Shown here piece by piece: positions 16,594-24,263 of a stretch of DNA of 64,000 nucleotides (positions within the stretch are counted from its first letter, which is position 1; every line of letters starts with the position of its first letter). This DNA is from Aliiroseovarius pelagivivens (GTDB lineage Bacteria; Pseudomonadota; Alphaproteobacteria; Rhodobacterales; Rhodobacteraceae), in contig NZ_OMOI01000001.1 of assembly GCF_900302485.1 (NCBI RefSeq), positions 992,001 to 1,056,000 of the forward strand, read 5' to 3'. Below the pieces are notes generated by a model, which did no database searches, was not told where the DNA came from, and worked only from the letters and a program-made list of their open reading frames with translations. The translations under genes were made by a program, and so were the position numbers.

Positions 16594-18162
16594 ATGAACA
16601 TTCTGGCACCTCTCAATTCCCTTCACAGCGATGTACGTCAACTGCTGTCCGAACCAGATCATGCGCGCGACCGCCGCGGCTTCGGACCCAGGGCATCCAT
16701 CCTTGATACAGTCGGTGATACGCCTGTGGTCAGGCTCAACAACATCGGACCGGCCGATGTGGAGATTTTCGCCAAGCTTGAAAGCTTCAACCCGCTTGGA
16801 TCAGTCAAAGACCGAGCCGCGCTTGGCATTATCGAGGCCGCAGAAAGATCCGGTGCTCTCAAACCCGGTCAGACCGTGGTCGAAGCAACGTCGGGTAATA
16901 CGGGCATCAGTCTGGCAATGGTCTGCGCTCAGAAAGGGTATCCGCTTGTCATCGTGATGGCCGAGAATTTCTCGGTCGAGCGGCGTAAACTGATGCGGTT
17001 CCTTGGGGCCAAGGTTGTTCTGACCCCGGCCTCAGAAAAGGGCAGTGGCATGTTGTCCAAGGCAGAAGAACTGGCCAGAATCCATGGCTGGTTTCTGAGC
17101 CGCCAGTTTGAAAACGCCGCAAATGCAAAAGTTCACGCTGAAACGACAGCCCGGGAAATTCTGGCTGACTTTGGAGAGACCGGTCTTGATTACTGGGTGA
17201 CGGGCTTCGGGACCGGGGGCACTTTGCAGGGGGTGGCGCGCATCCTCAAACAGCAATCCCCCGAAACGCGGATCATCGTGGCTGAACCGGACAACGCGCA
17301 GATACTCGCTAGCGACATCCGGCAGCTTGAACCGGGCAAAAGCCACCCGCGCTTTCGTCCCCATCTTATGCAGGGCTGGTCACCGGATTTTGTCGCGCCA
17401 TTGGCTTATGAGGCGTTGTCCGACGGCCTGATCGACGATTTCGCACCTGTTTCGGGTAAGGACGCATTGCGCTTGGCAAAAGATCTGGCGGTGCGCGAGG
17501 GCATTCTTGCTGGAATCAGCAGTGGTGCAACTCTGGCCGCTGCTTTGAAGATCGCCGAAAGCGCTCCTGCAGGTTCCAGGATACTGGCCATGATCCCCGA
17601 CACCGGGGAGCGCTATCTATCGACGCCGCTGTTCGAAGACATCGCCGAAGACATGTCTGTTGACGAATTGGCGATATCGGCCTCCTCGCCCGGATTTCGC
17701 TTTGGTCAGCCACAAGCATCGACACCTTCGGCGTCCGCGCCCACCGCTGCGGCACCAGAGGTCGACGAGAGAGCCAAGGCTTTCGTTGAAGAAGCAGTTC
17801 GCGACACCAAAGAGCCGGTTGTCATATTTGCGCTGGAATGGTGCGAATTCTGCTGGTCGGTGCGCAAGCTGTTTGCAGCCGCAGGTATCAGCTACAGATC
17901 GGTCGATCTGGACTCCGTGGAGTTCTCTGGCGGAACGGAATTTGCATCCAAAGTGCGCGCGGCACTGCTTGTGAAGACCGGCAGCCCAACCATTCCCCAG
18001 ATCTTCGTCGACGGAACACATATCGGCGGTGCAACCGAGACGTTCGACGCAATCAATGACGGATCGCTTGCCGACAAGCTGAAACGGGTCGGTGTAGCAG
18101 TTCGCCATGACGATATCGGCGACGCCTACAGCTTCCTGCCCAAATGGCTTCATCCCCGATAG
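16594..18162 (+). CDS. Cysteine synthase-like PLP enzyme fused to glutaredoxin
   Basis: A 522-residue two-domain protein. Residues 30-350 are a fold-type II cysteine synthase/CysK-like enzyme: TVGDTPVVRLN, PLP lysine in NPLGSVKDRAA, EATSGNTGISLA and GTGGTLQGVAR are all intact. After a Ser/Ala/Pro linker (about 370-390), residues 395-500 form a glutaredoxin with a dithiol CEFC active site (EWCEFCWSVRKLF) and SPTIPQIFVDGTHIGG near its end. The fusion suggests that the beta-replacement chemistry on a serine derivative is coupled to a thiol or disulfide co-substrate. It follows the two flavoproteins and precedes an EamA exporter by 50 bases. Both domain calls are firm; the actual sulfur donor is unknown. 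Confidence 0.9.
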   Translation: MNILAPLNSLHSDVRQLLSEPDHARDRRGFGPRASILDTVGDTPVVRLNNIGPADVEIFAKLESFNPLGSVKDRAALGIIEAAERSGALKPGQTVVEATSGNTGISLAMVCAQKGYPLVIVMAENFSVERRKLMRFLGAKVVLTPASEKGSGMLSKAEELARIHGWFLSRQFENAANAKVHAETTAREILADFGETGLDYWVTGFGTGGTLQGVARILKQQSPETRIIVAEPDNAQILASDIRQLEPGKSHPRFRPHLMQGWSPDFVAPLAYEALSDGLIDDFAPVSGKDALRLAKDLAVREGILAGISSGATLAAALKIAESAPAGSRILAMIPDTGERYLSTPLFEDIAEDMSVDELAISASSPGFRFGQPQASTPSASAPTAAAPEVDERAKAFVEEAVRDTKEPVVIFALEWCEFCWSVRKLFAAAGISYRSVDLDSVEFSGGTEFASKVRAALLVKTGSPTIPQIFVDGTHIGGATETFDAINDGSLADKLKRVGVAVRHDDIGDAYSFLPKWLHPR

Positions 18163-18212
18163 CGCTAAGGACCATCAAATCATTGACACTAGATCACGAA
18201 AGGATCGAACAA

Positions 18213-19175
18213 ATGTCTCTTCTTCACTGGGCCTTGATTGCCATGATCGGAACGATTTTTGGCGCATCGTTTGCTTTAAATGAGGTGCTTCTGGATGAGT
18301 TCGGCCCCCTCACCATTTCAATGCTGCGGGTTTGTGTGGGCGCAGCGGGCTGTTGGGCTTGGGCAATCGCGTCTCGTAAACCGATGCGTTTGGATCTCAG
18401 CACGTTAATTGCGGTGGTTGCATTTGGATTCTTCCAGTTTGCTATGCCTTTTGCAGTCTTGCCACTTGCACAGGGTCAGATCACATCCTCGGTCGCAGGA
18501 ATTGCCAATGCAATGACCCCAGTTATGGTGGTGATCGTATCGCACTTCTGGATCGGCGGAGAAAAGGCAACGCTTCGGAAATCAATCGGGGTTGGTCTCG
18601 GGATGGTGGGAACCGTCATTCTGTTGACTGGCGGCCCTGAGATCGGGATATCCGATTGGCGGTTCGCCCTGTTAGCAATGACCGCCCCGCTCAGCTATGC
18701 GGTCGGGTTGAACATCGTCACCAAGCTAAAATCGATCGATCCCGTCGTCACAACCACATGGGCGATGACGGGAGGTGCGTTCCTTATAACACCGTTTGCT
18801 CTTGTCACTGACGGCGTGCCCCACGCAACAGATCCGAGTGTCCTGACCAGCGTGGCTTTTTTTGGGATCGGCCTGACGACGCTACCATTTCTGATGATGT
18901 TCACAATTCTGCCCCGCGTCGGGGCAACCAACCTATCTTTAGTGACGTTCGTCGCGCCGGTATCTGCGCTTACAATAGGTGCCTTTGCCCTGCACGAGCC
19001 CACTGGCACCTCGCAATTTGCTGGCCTCACACTGATCATGCTAGCGCTTGTCACTCTTGATGGCCGTCTGCTCGGAAGGCTATCCAGATTGGAGAAGTCA
19101 AGGCCGCAACAAGGTCGTTTAGACAGGCCCCACCAAAGCGTCATCACCGCCCATTCGCGGAAAACTGAAAACTGA
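18213..19175 (+). CDS. EamA-family (DMT) transporter
   Basis: A 320-residue membrane protein with about ten hydrophobic segments and two EamA repeats. WALIAMIGTIFGASFALNEVLL at the N-terminus and the APVSALTIGAFALHEP segment in the second repeat are typical of the drug/metabolite transporter superfamily. Members such as EamA/YdeD export cysteine-pathway metabolites, which would fit its position 50 bases after the cysteine synthase fusion, but the substrate is inferred from context only. GAAAGGA precedes the ATG at 18213. The C-terminal 30 residues are hydrophilic and unrelated to the transporter fold. Confidence 0.85.
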   Translation: MSLLHWALIAMIGTIFGASFALNEVLLDEFGPLTISMLRVCVGAAGCWAWAIASRKPMRLDLSTLIAVVAFGFFQFAMPFAVLPLAQGQITSSVAGIANAMTPVMVVIVSHFWIGGEKATLRKSIGVGLGMVGTVILLTGGPEIGISDWRFALLAMTAPLSYAVGLNIVTKLKSIDPVVTTTWAMTGGAFLITPFALVTDGVPHATDPSVLTSVAFFGIGLTTLPFLMMFTILPRVGATNLSLVTFVAPVSALTIGAFALHEPTGTSQFAGLTLIMLALVTLDGRLLGRLSRLEKSRPQQGRLDRPHQSVITAHSRKTEN

Positions 19176-19710
19176 GCAAGCGTGGTCCAGCATACTCATG
19201 GGCCGTGCACAGGGTTCTGTCAGAGGAAATCCGGTTGAGACGGGCAAGGCGCTAATCTAGCGTTCAGTGAAGTGGTCCCACCTTTTCGGACAGTTTTGCA
19301 GCGTATCTAAGGTGTATCGTTTTTAGGTTTCATGCTGCTTTTTGCTGATCCAAGCCAGCCCAATATGCATCATCCGGCGTTCGGCGATCAAGCGCGGAAT
19401 GGGGCCGCTCAGTGTTGTAGAACGTGATCCAGTCCTTGATGAAGCGTCAACCGACCAACCCTACCAATTGATCGAACGGCCGGTTCAATAAGCACACCAG
19501 GCCTTCGTGACACACGCGGCGATCGGCTGCGAAGAGTCCAAATTTACGGATGCTGCAGGCTGTATCAATGGCGGTTTTTTTGCCCCGAAGATACTGTGAA
19601 AATGACAGGTCCTTTCGATACGGTGTCTCAATCAAATTGTCATCGCGGCAAAGCCTGGTCACCGTAGAATTACGGATTGGTGTTTGCACGCGCACCTGCG
19701 ATGATTAGAA
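19176..19710. other. Intergenic stretch with IS debris
   Basis: About 530 bases without an intact gene. The first 90 bases are unassigned. 19268-19446 is an IS3-family remnant (listed separately). 19447-19695 is open on the minus strand but I do not recognise the product, and its position next to IS debris makes a functional gene doubtful. Confidence 0.6.
19268..19446 (-). mobile_element. IS3-family right-end remnant with transposase C-terminal fragment
   Basis: The plus-strand TGAAGTGGTCCCACCTTTTC at 19268 is an IS3-type terminal inverted repeat. Minus-strand 19446-19330 encodes the last 38 codons of an IS3 OrfB integrase (FYNTERPHSALDRRTPDDAYW) and ends in a stop. The 5' part of the element is missing, and unrelated sequence starts at 19447. 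It is a dead fragment left by deletion or recombination. Confidence 0.85.
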
Positions 19711-21225
19711 ATGACCGTAACACGCCCAAAAAAATTCCTGCAAAACGCTTTGCTATTGGCGTGTGCCGTCGCGCTCGTGCTCTGCGGTTTGGCGTTCTTT
19801 GAACGGCAAAATCTCGTGAGTGAACTGACGGTCAAAAGTCAAACGCTGCATCGTCTGGCTTCTCAACGCGCAGATCAGCATGATGCGCATTTAACATCGT
19901 TGTCTGCGATTTTTGTGGCAGGCGGGGTGGCGCGGCAGGATTTGTTGCTCGACGTGGCCGCGACGATCAAGCGGTTTTACCCTCGGATTACGTCGGTGAA
20001 TGTCGTGCCATACGATCCTTCCCAACCCGTGATAGAAACGCAGCCCGGCCTTTCTGCACAGGCGAGGGATCGCGTCGTTGAACTGGCCCGCCGCTCGACC
20101 GGGGCGTTGCAAGTCGGGCAATTGCCCGACGTGCCAGATCACTACCTGCTCGTGAAACGTACACCCAATTCGGACGCCGCACAGTATGGACTGGCGCTTG
20201 TGATCGATGCCCGCGGGTTGGTCGCCACCGACGATCCGTTTTGGGACGCGCCTTCGGCGTCTTTGCGTCTTTCAACGCCGGACAGCCAAACAGCATTGGT
20301 GGGGCAACTTCAGTCACAAGAGGCCGGGTTTTCCAAGCCGCTTGGTAGTGCGTCTCAGCCGTTGGTGTTTGAGACATCTTTGGCCGTTGGTCTGTCTGAC
20401 CTCTTGCCGTTCAGAAAAGTGCTATCTGTCATTGCGCTGGTCACGGCGCTCCTTCTGCTGTCAGCTTTCGGTTTCAAACAACGCGCGCGCACTAAAGACG
20501 CGGAAAATCGCGCCAAGCTCAGCGCGCAGGAAACCCGGTTGGCCCATGCCTCACGCGTCAATGCGATGGGAGAAATGGCCAGCGGCATGGCGCATGAACT
20601 CGCCCAACCATTGACCGCGATCCTGAGCCAAGCACAGGCTGGCCGCCACATGGCGCGGCGTGGTGATGTTGACCGTCTTGCTACGGTGTTGGACGACACG
20701 GTTTCACAAGCGCAGCGTGCGGCGAATATCCTTGAGCGGCTGCGGCGGTGGAGCAAACCGAACCGTGCGCCATCAGAGGTTTGTTCTGTTCATGAAGCCG
20801 CGCAAAGCGTTCAAAACCTGTTAGCGCTCGAGGCGAAGACGAAGGGTGCTGCCATTACCCTGTCGCTGCACGGCGATCCGCTCTTTGTGGATGCCAATCC
20901 GGTCGAGCTGGAACAAGTTGTATTTAATTTGGTGCGCAATGCGCTTGATGCCTCGGACGCGGCAAAGGTCACGATCCGCACGCTGGTCGATGGGCGCTTC
21001 GTCATATTGGATGTCAGCGATACCGGGCCCGGGGTGCCTGACCACCTCAAGCCCCGCATCTTTGAACCATTCGTGACAGACAAGCCGGATGGAACCGGGC
21101 TTGGCCTCGCGCTGTGTCATAGGCTGGTTGAGGAAATGGGTGGTGATATCATGCTGCTGGATGACACGGCCCAGACCACGTTCCGTTTGTCCCTGCCGCT
21201 CTCAAACAAGACGGAGGCATCATGA
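19711..21225 (+). CDS. Membrane sensor histidine kinase
   Basis: A 504-residue kinase. A transmembrane helix at 10-28, a periplasmic sensor region to about residue 230 and a second helix at 234-252 (VLSVIALVTALLLLSAFGF) frame the input domain. The H-box is ASGMAHELAQPLTAILSQAQ, with N-box VFNLVRNALDA, DTGPGVP and GTGLGLAL ATP motifs. It overlaps the response regulator by four bases (ATGA). The arrangement and the H-box are like FixL/DctB-group kinases. The HbpS/GlcG-like exported protein encoded downstream could modulate it, as HbpS does for SenS in Streptomyces; this is inference. Confidence 0.9.
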   Translation: MTVTRPKKFLQNALLLACAVALVLCGLAFFERQNLVSELTVKSQTLHRLASQRADQHDAHLTSLSAIFVAGGVARQDLLLDVAATIKRFYPRITSVNVVPYDPSQPVIETQPGLSAQARDRVVELARRSTGALQVGQLPDVPDHYLLVKRTPNSDAAQYGLALVIDARGLVATDDPFWDAPSASLRLSTPDSQTALVGQLQSQEAGFSKPLGSASQPLVFETSLAVGLSDLLPFRKVLSVIALVTALLLLSAFGFKQRARTKDAENRAKLSAQETRLAHASRVNAMGEMASGMAHELAQPLTAILSQAQAGRHMARRGDVDRLATVLDDTVSQAQRAANILERLRRWSKPNRAPSEVCSVHEAAQSVQNLLALEAKTKGAAITLSLHGDPLFVDANPVELEQVVFNLVRNALDASDAAKVTIRTLVDGRFVILDVSDTGPGVPDHLKPRIFEPFVTDKPDGTGLGLALCHRLVEEMGGDIMLLDDTAQTTFRLSLPLSNKTEAS

Positions 21226-21827
21226 CCAACCACGTCTACCTCGTGGATGATGATGAGGCGGTCCGCAGCGCCCTCAGCCTGTTGTTGGAAACTGTCGGGC
21301 TGACTGTGCGCAGTTTTGCGTCTCCTGAAACATTCTTAGCGCAAACGGCTGACCTGACGCCGGGGTGTCTGATCCTTGATATACGGATGCCTGCGATTTC
21401 AGGTCTGAAACTCCAGGAAAAGCTGACTGAAAAGGGCGTGACTTGGCCCACTGTGATCATCAGTGGTCACGGCGACATAGAGGCGTGCAGGCGTGCGTTT
21501 CGCAATGGTGCTGTTGATTTCCTCAGCAAGCCGGTGGACGAAAATGACCTGATCGACGCGATCCAGAAGGGTCATGCAGAGCTTGAAAACCGCCAACAGG
21601 CGTCAGCGGAACGCGCAGAAGCCGTGGCGTTGGTGCGGCACCTGTCCGCGCGGGAAAGAGAAGTGTTGGAGATGATCGCAAAAGGGCTGACCACAAAGCA
21701 AATCGCAGATGCGCTGACCCTGTCGCCACGCACGGTCGAAAGCCATCGCGCAGCGATTGCAGCCAAAGCGGGCACATCTTCAGCGGCGGAGCTTACGCGT
21801 TATTGGCTGGATGCACAGGCAGACTAA
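21222..21827 (+). CDS. FixJ/TodT-type response regulator
   Basis: A 201-residue response regulator. The receiver domain (1-120) has the DDD acidic pocket at VYLVDDDEAV, the phospho-acceptor Asp in CLILDIRMP, and the Lys in FLSKPVD. A LuxR/FixJ-type HTH occupies 135-195 (LSAREREVLEMIAKGLTTKQIADALTLSPRTVESHR, split across the helix-turn-helix). It is translationally coupled to the histidine kinase. Likely targets are the HbpS-like and ankyrin genes that follow about 100 bases downstream. Confidence 0.92.
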   Translation: MTNHVYLVDDDEAVRSALSLLLETVGLTVRSFASPETFLAQTADLTPGCLILDIRMPAISGLKLQEKLTEKGVTWPTVIISGHGDIEACRRAFRNGAVDFLSKPVDENDLIDAIQKGHAELENRQQASAERAEAVALVRHLSAREREVLEMIAKGLTTKQIADALTLSPRTVESHRAAIAAKAGTSSAAELTRYWLDAQAD

Positions 21828-21934
21828 CGACTGGGTCGGTAGAACTACGGACAGCCGTGTGGATGCTACGAATATCGCGGGTCATGGCGGGGCATTAGAA
21901 CCGAAGCATCAGTTCAACAAAAGGAAACACACCA

Positions 21935-22417
21935 ATGATCCGTTCTATTGCTCTTGCGACCGCGCTGCTCACACCCATCGCCGCCTTCGCCCAAGACCTG
22001 CCCACCGCTCCTTACCTGCCGCTTGAGATGGCAACCACAGCTGCCCAAGCCACCGTCGCTGCATGTTCTACCGAAGGTTACAATGTCAGCGTTGCAATCG
22101 TTGCGCGCAGCGGTGAGACCAAAGTGCTTTTGCGCGCGGATAATGCGGGCCCACACACTGTCGGTTCCAGCACAGGCAAAGCATTCACGTCCGCCAGCAT
22201 GGGCCGTGACACGGCAGGTCTTGCGGGCTTTATCGGCGGCAACCCTGAAAATGGCGGTCTGCGCGACATGGACAGCCGTCTGGTGATCCAGGCTGGCGGT
22301 TTGCCCATCCGGATCGGTGGTGCATTGGTCGGCGGCATCGGGGTCGGTGGCGCGCCATCCGGCGCGATCGACGAGACATGTGCTCGTGCAGGTCTTGACG
22401 CAATCGGCGCTGAATAA
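21935..22417 (+). CDS. Secreted HbpS/GlcG-like (DUF336) protein
   Basis: A 160-residue protein with a cleavable signal peptide (MIRSIALATALLTPIAAFAQ). The mature part is a GlcG/HbpS domain: VSVAIVARSGETKVLLRADNAGPHTVGSSTGKAFTSAS (in pieces) and the C-terminal GGLPIRIGGALVGGIGVGGAPSG glycine-rich end. HbpS from Streptomyces binds haem and interacts with the SenS sensor kinase under oxidative stress. The gene follows a kinase-regulator pair, an arrangement that resembles the HbpS-SenS-SenR set. Haem binding is not shown by the sequence. AAAAGGAAAC precedes the ATG. Confidence 0.8.
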   Translation: MIRSIALATALLTPIAAFAQDLPTAPYLPLEMATTAAQATVAACSTEGYNVSVAIVARSGETKVLLRADNAGPHTVGSSTGKAFTSASMGRDTAGLAGFIGGNPENGGLRDMDSRLVIQAGGLPIRIGGALVGGIGVGGAPSGAIDETCARAGLDAIGAE

Positions 22418-22472
22418 ATTACACGGCCTGTCCCTTCAGCGGGGCGGGCCATTCTACTTGAAAGGTAACATC

Positions 22473-23138
22473 ATGTTTCGTTCCCTCCTGTTCGCCTTGA
22501 CCATCGCCGCCGCCGGGTCTGCCCATGCGCAAACGGCCCCATCTGCCTCAGACATCGCATCTTACACAGGCTTACACCATGCCGCCCACGAGGGTGACGT
22601 GGATGAAATCAACCGTTTGATCGCAGCAGGTGTCGATGTGGATGTCCGAGATCGATCACGGCGCACGCCCGCACATGTCGCGGCCTTTGCATCACATGAT
22701 GATGTGCTGATCGCACTGGCCAATGGTGGAGCGGATATGAACGCGCTCGAAAATCGTGTCTATGACGTATTGACCATCGCAGCCGTCGCGAATGACCCGG
22801 AAATGGTGTCCCTGGCGATAGAGCTTGGTAACGCGCCAGACCTGATCACCAGCGTTTACAACGGCACAGCCCTGATCGCTGCTGCCCATCTTGGACATCA
22901 CGATGTGGTCGCGCGTCTTGTCGAAGGTGGCGCACCACTGGATCATATCAACAATCTGGCGTGGACGGCACTGATTGAAGCGGTCGTATTGGGCGACGGA
23001 GGCCCTGACCACATCAAGACTGTGCAAATCCTCGTCGATGCAGGCGCAGACAAATCCATCGGAGATCGCGATGGAGTCACGCCGCTGCAACATGCCATAT
23101 CCCGCGGCTACGCCGAAATGGTCGAAACCCTCAAGTAA
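22473..23138 (+). CDS. Exported ankyrin-repeat protein
   Basis: A 221-residue protein with a signal peptide (MFRSLLFALTIAAAGSAHAQ) followed by about five ankyrin repeats, seen as GLHHAAHEGDVDEINRLIAAG, TPAHVAAFASHDDVLIALANGG, TALIAAAHLGHHDVVARLVEGG and TPLQHAISRGYAEMVETL. Periplasmic ankyrin proteins such as AnkB in Pseudomonas act beside catalase and oxidative-stress functions. It lies 55 bases after the HbpS-like gene with AAAGGTAAC before the ATG, so the two are likely one unit controlled by the preceding two-component system. Confidence 0.85.
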   Translation: MFRSLLFALTIAAAGSAHAQTAPSASDIASYTGLHHAAHEGDVDEINRLIAAGVDVDVRDRSRRTPAHVAAFASHDDVLIALANGGADMNALENRVYDVLTIAAVANDPEMVSLAIELGNAPDLITSVYNGTALIAAAHLGHHDVVARLVEGGAPLDHINNLAWTALIEAVVLGDGGPDHIKTVQILVDAGADKSIGDRDGVTPLQHAISRGYAEMVETLK

Positions 23139-23534
23139 GCGTTTGGCTATGACCCGATTAAGACGGTGATCTTTCAGAGCAGCCGCGCATACCAAGCTTG
23201 TTGCAACCTTCCTATAGTCGCCGTTAGCGCAACTGCGGCCAATTGGCGCTTTGTCCCGCATTGCAGACATCTACGCAAACCGCAGCGAATGACCGCTCCC
23301 CGCCCTTCGCGCCGGACAACGCAGATTTCACGGAGGCTACGTAAAGGCTCTTTCCAGCCGTTGTGTGCATTTGATGTCATGGTCCGTTTGAGAGCAGTCT
23401 TGCACTATTCCGGCTGGACTTCGCGTGCCGCGCAAGCGTGACTGCGCAAGCCCCGAATGGGTGGCCCGGACTTCCGGGTTTTGCTCAGTACAAGGGGCCG
23501 GATTGGCTGGCCCCGGTATTGAGAGGGTCCGACC
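23139..23534. other. Intergenic stretch with degenerate repeat-like sequence
   Basis: About 400 bases without a credible gene. The part at 23217-23320 resembles the reverse complement of 2509-2648, sharing CCAAT, TGTCCCGC and GCAGCGAATGACCG blocks. From about 23400 the sequence leads into DUF3489 and contains small hairpins (for example CCCGGACTTCCGGG at 23465-23478). The promoter of the recombinase unit should lie here. Confidence 0.4.
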
Positions 23535-23825
23535 ATGGCGACCAAATCGAAAGCACATAGTACAACGGCGCGAGTGGCCGATGCAACGGGACCGCTGTCT
23601 CACAAGAATTCGACAAAACGCACAACCAAGAAAGTCAGGCTTCTGGCGCTTCTGAAGCGGAAAGGCGGAGTAAGTGTCGCGGTGCTGCAAAAGGAATTCG
23701 GCTGGCAGCCACACACGGTGCGGGCGGCAATCTCCGGAGTGCGTGAAGCCGGGATGACGGTGGAGTGTACGCCGGGCAAGGCTGGCTCGGTCTATCGGGT
23801 CGTTAAGCCGGCGGATGCACATTGA
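23535..23825 (+). CDS. DUF3489 protein
   Basis: A 96-residue basic protein. The C-terminal 60 residues form the DUF3489 winged-helix-like domain: RLLALLKRKGGVSVAVLQKEFGWQ, then HTVRAAISGVREAGM and GSVYRVV. The N-terminus is a Lys/Ser/Thr-rich tail. It is the first gene of a three-gene unit with DUF2924 and a large serine recombinase, a combination common in alphaproteobacterial phage-type islands. Its stop overlaps the DUF2924 start region by four bases. It is probably a DNA-binding accessory or regulator of the recombinase; that role is inference. Confidence 0.85.
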   Translation: MATKSKAHSTTARVADATGPLSHKNSTKRTTKKVRLLALLKRKGGVSVAVLQKEFGWQPHTVRAAISGVREAGMTVECTPGKAGSVYRVVKPADAH

Positions 23826-24262
23826 GCGTGCGGACAGCAATTGATGACCTCCCAGACATGCTCCGGGAAATCGCGACGCTGGATCGGGGCCAGTGCCAAC
23901 TTAGCTGGCGCCGCGCTTTCAAATCAGATCCGCCCAGGTACCTCTCGATTCCGTTCATGCAGCGGGTGCTGGCGCATGATTTGCAGTGCCGGAAGCTTGG
24001 TGGCCTTTCTGCTGCCAACAAGCGGGTCCTGAAGGCCGTTCTGGCGGGCGGCGACGCAAATGAAGCAGTCCAGAATGTTGGCGAAGGTGCGACTCTGGTG
24101 CGGGAATGGAATGGTCGTGTGTATCGGGTGCAAGCCGTTTCCGAAGGTTATGTGCTGGATGGTAAGACCTACAGGTCTCTGAGCGCTGTGGCTCGTCACA
24201 TCACCAGTGCGCATTGGAGCGGGCCAAGGTTCTTTGGGCTAACCCAAAATCGAAGCGCCTGA
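23822..24262 (+). CDS. DUF2924 protein
   Basis: A 146-residue protein of the DUF2924 family. LSWRRAFKSDPPRYLSIPFMQRVLAHDLQCRKLGGLS, read in pieces, and the later REWNGRVYRVQAVSEGYVLDGKTYRSLSAVARHIT match the family, the latter being its repeated C-terminal signature. The start is a TTG overlapping the DUF3489 stop (TTGA); no better ATG exists nearby. It lies directly before the large serine recombinase. The function is unknown; constant linkage to recombinases suggests a DNA-binding co-factor. Confidence 0.85.
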   Translation: MSVRTAIDDLPDMLREIATLDRGQCQLSWRRAFKSDPPRYLSIPFMQRVLAHDLQCRKLGGLSAANKRVLKAVLAGGDANEAVQNVGEGATLVREWNGRVYRVQAVSEGYVLDGKTYRSLSAVARHITSAHWSGPRFFGLTQNRSA

Positions 24263-24263
24263 C

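Noticed and set aside
16594..18162. Frameshift or two separate genes instead of a fusion
   Set aside because: The frame is open across the Ser/Ala/Pro linker with no internal stop and no internal start with a good ribosome site, so one fused protein is the simplest reading.
19429..19449. Fnr-like TTGAT-N5-GTCAA
   Set aside because: The spacing is five, not four, and it lies across the IS3 remnant junction, so it is a chance match.
19447..19695. Minus-strand open frame of 82 codons
   Set aside because: No recognised family, no clear ribosome site, and it directly abuts IS debris. It is treated as non-coding.
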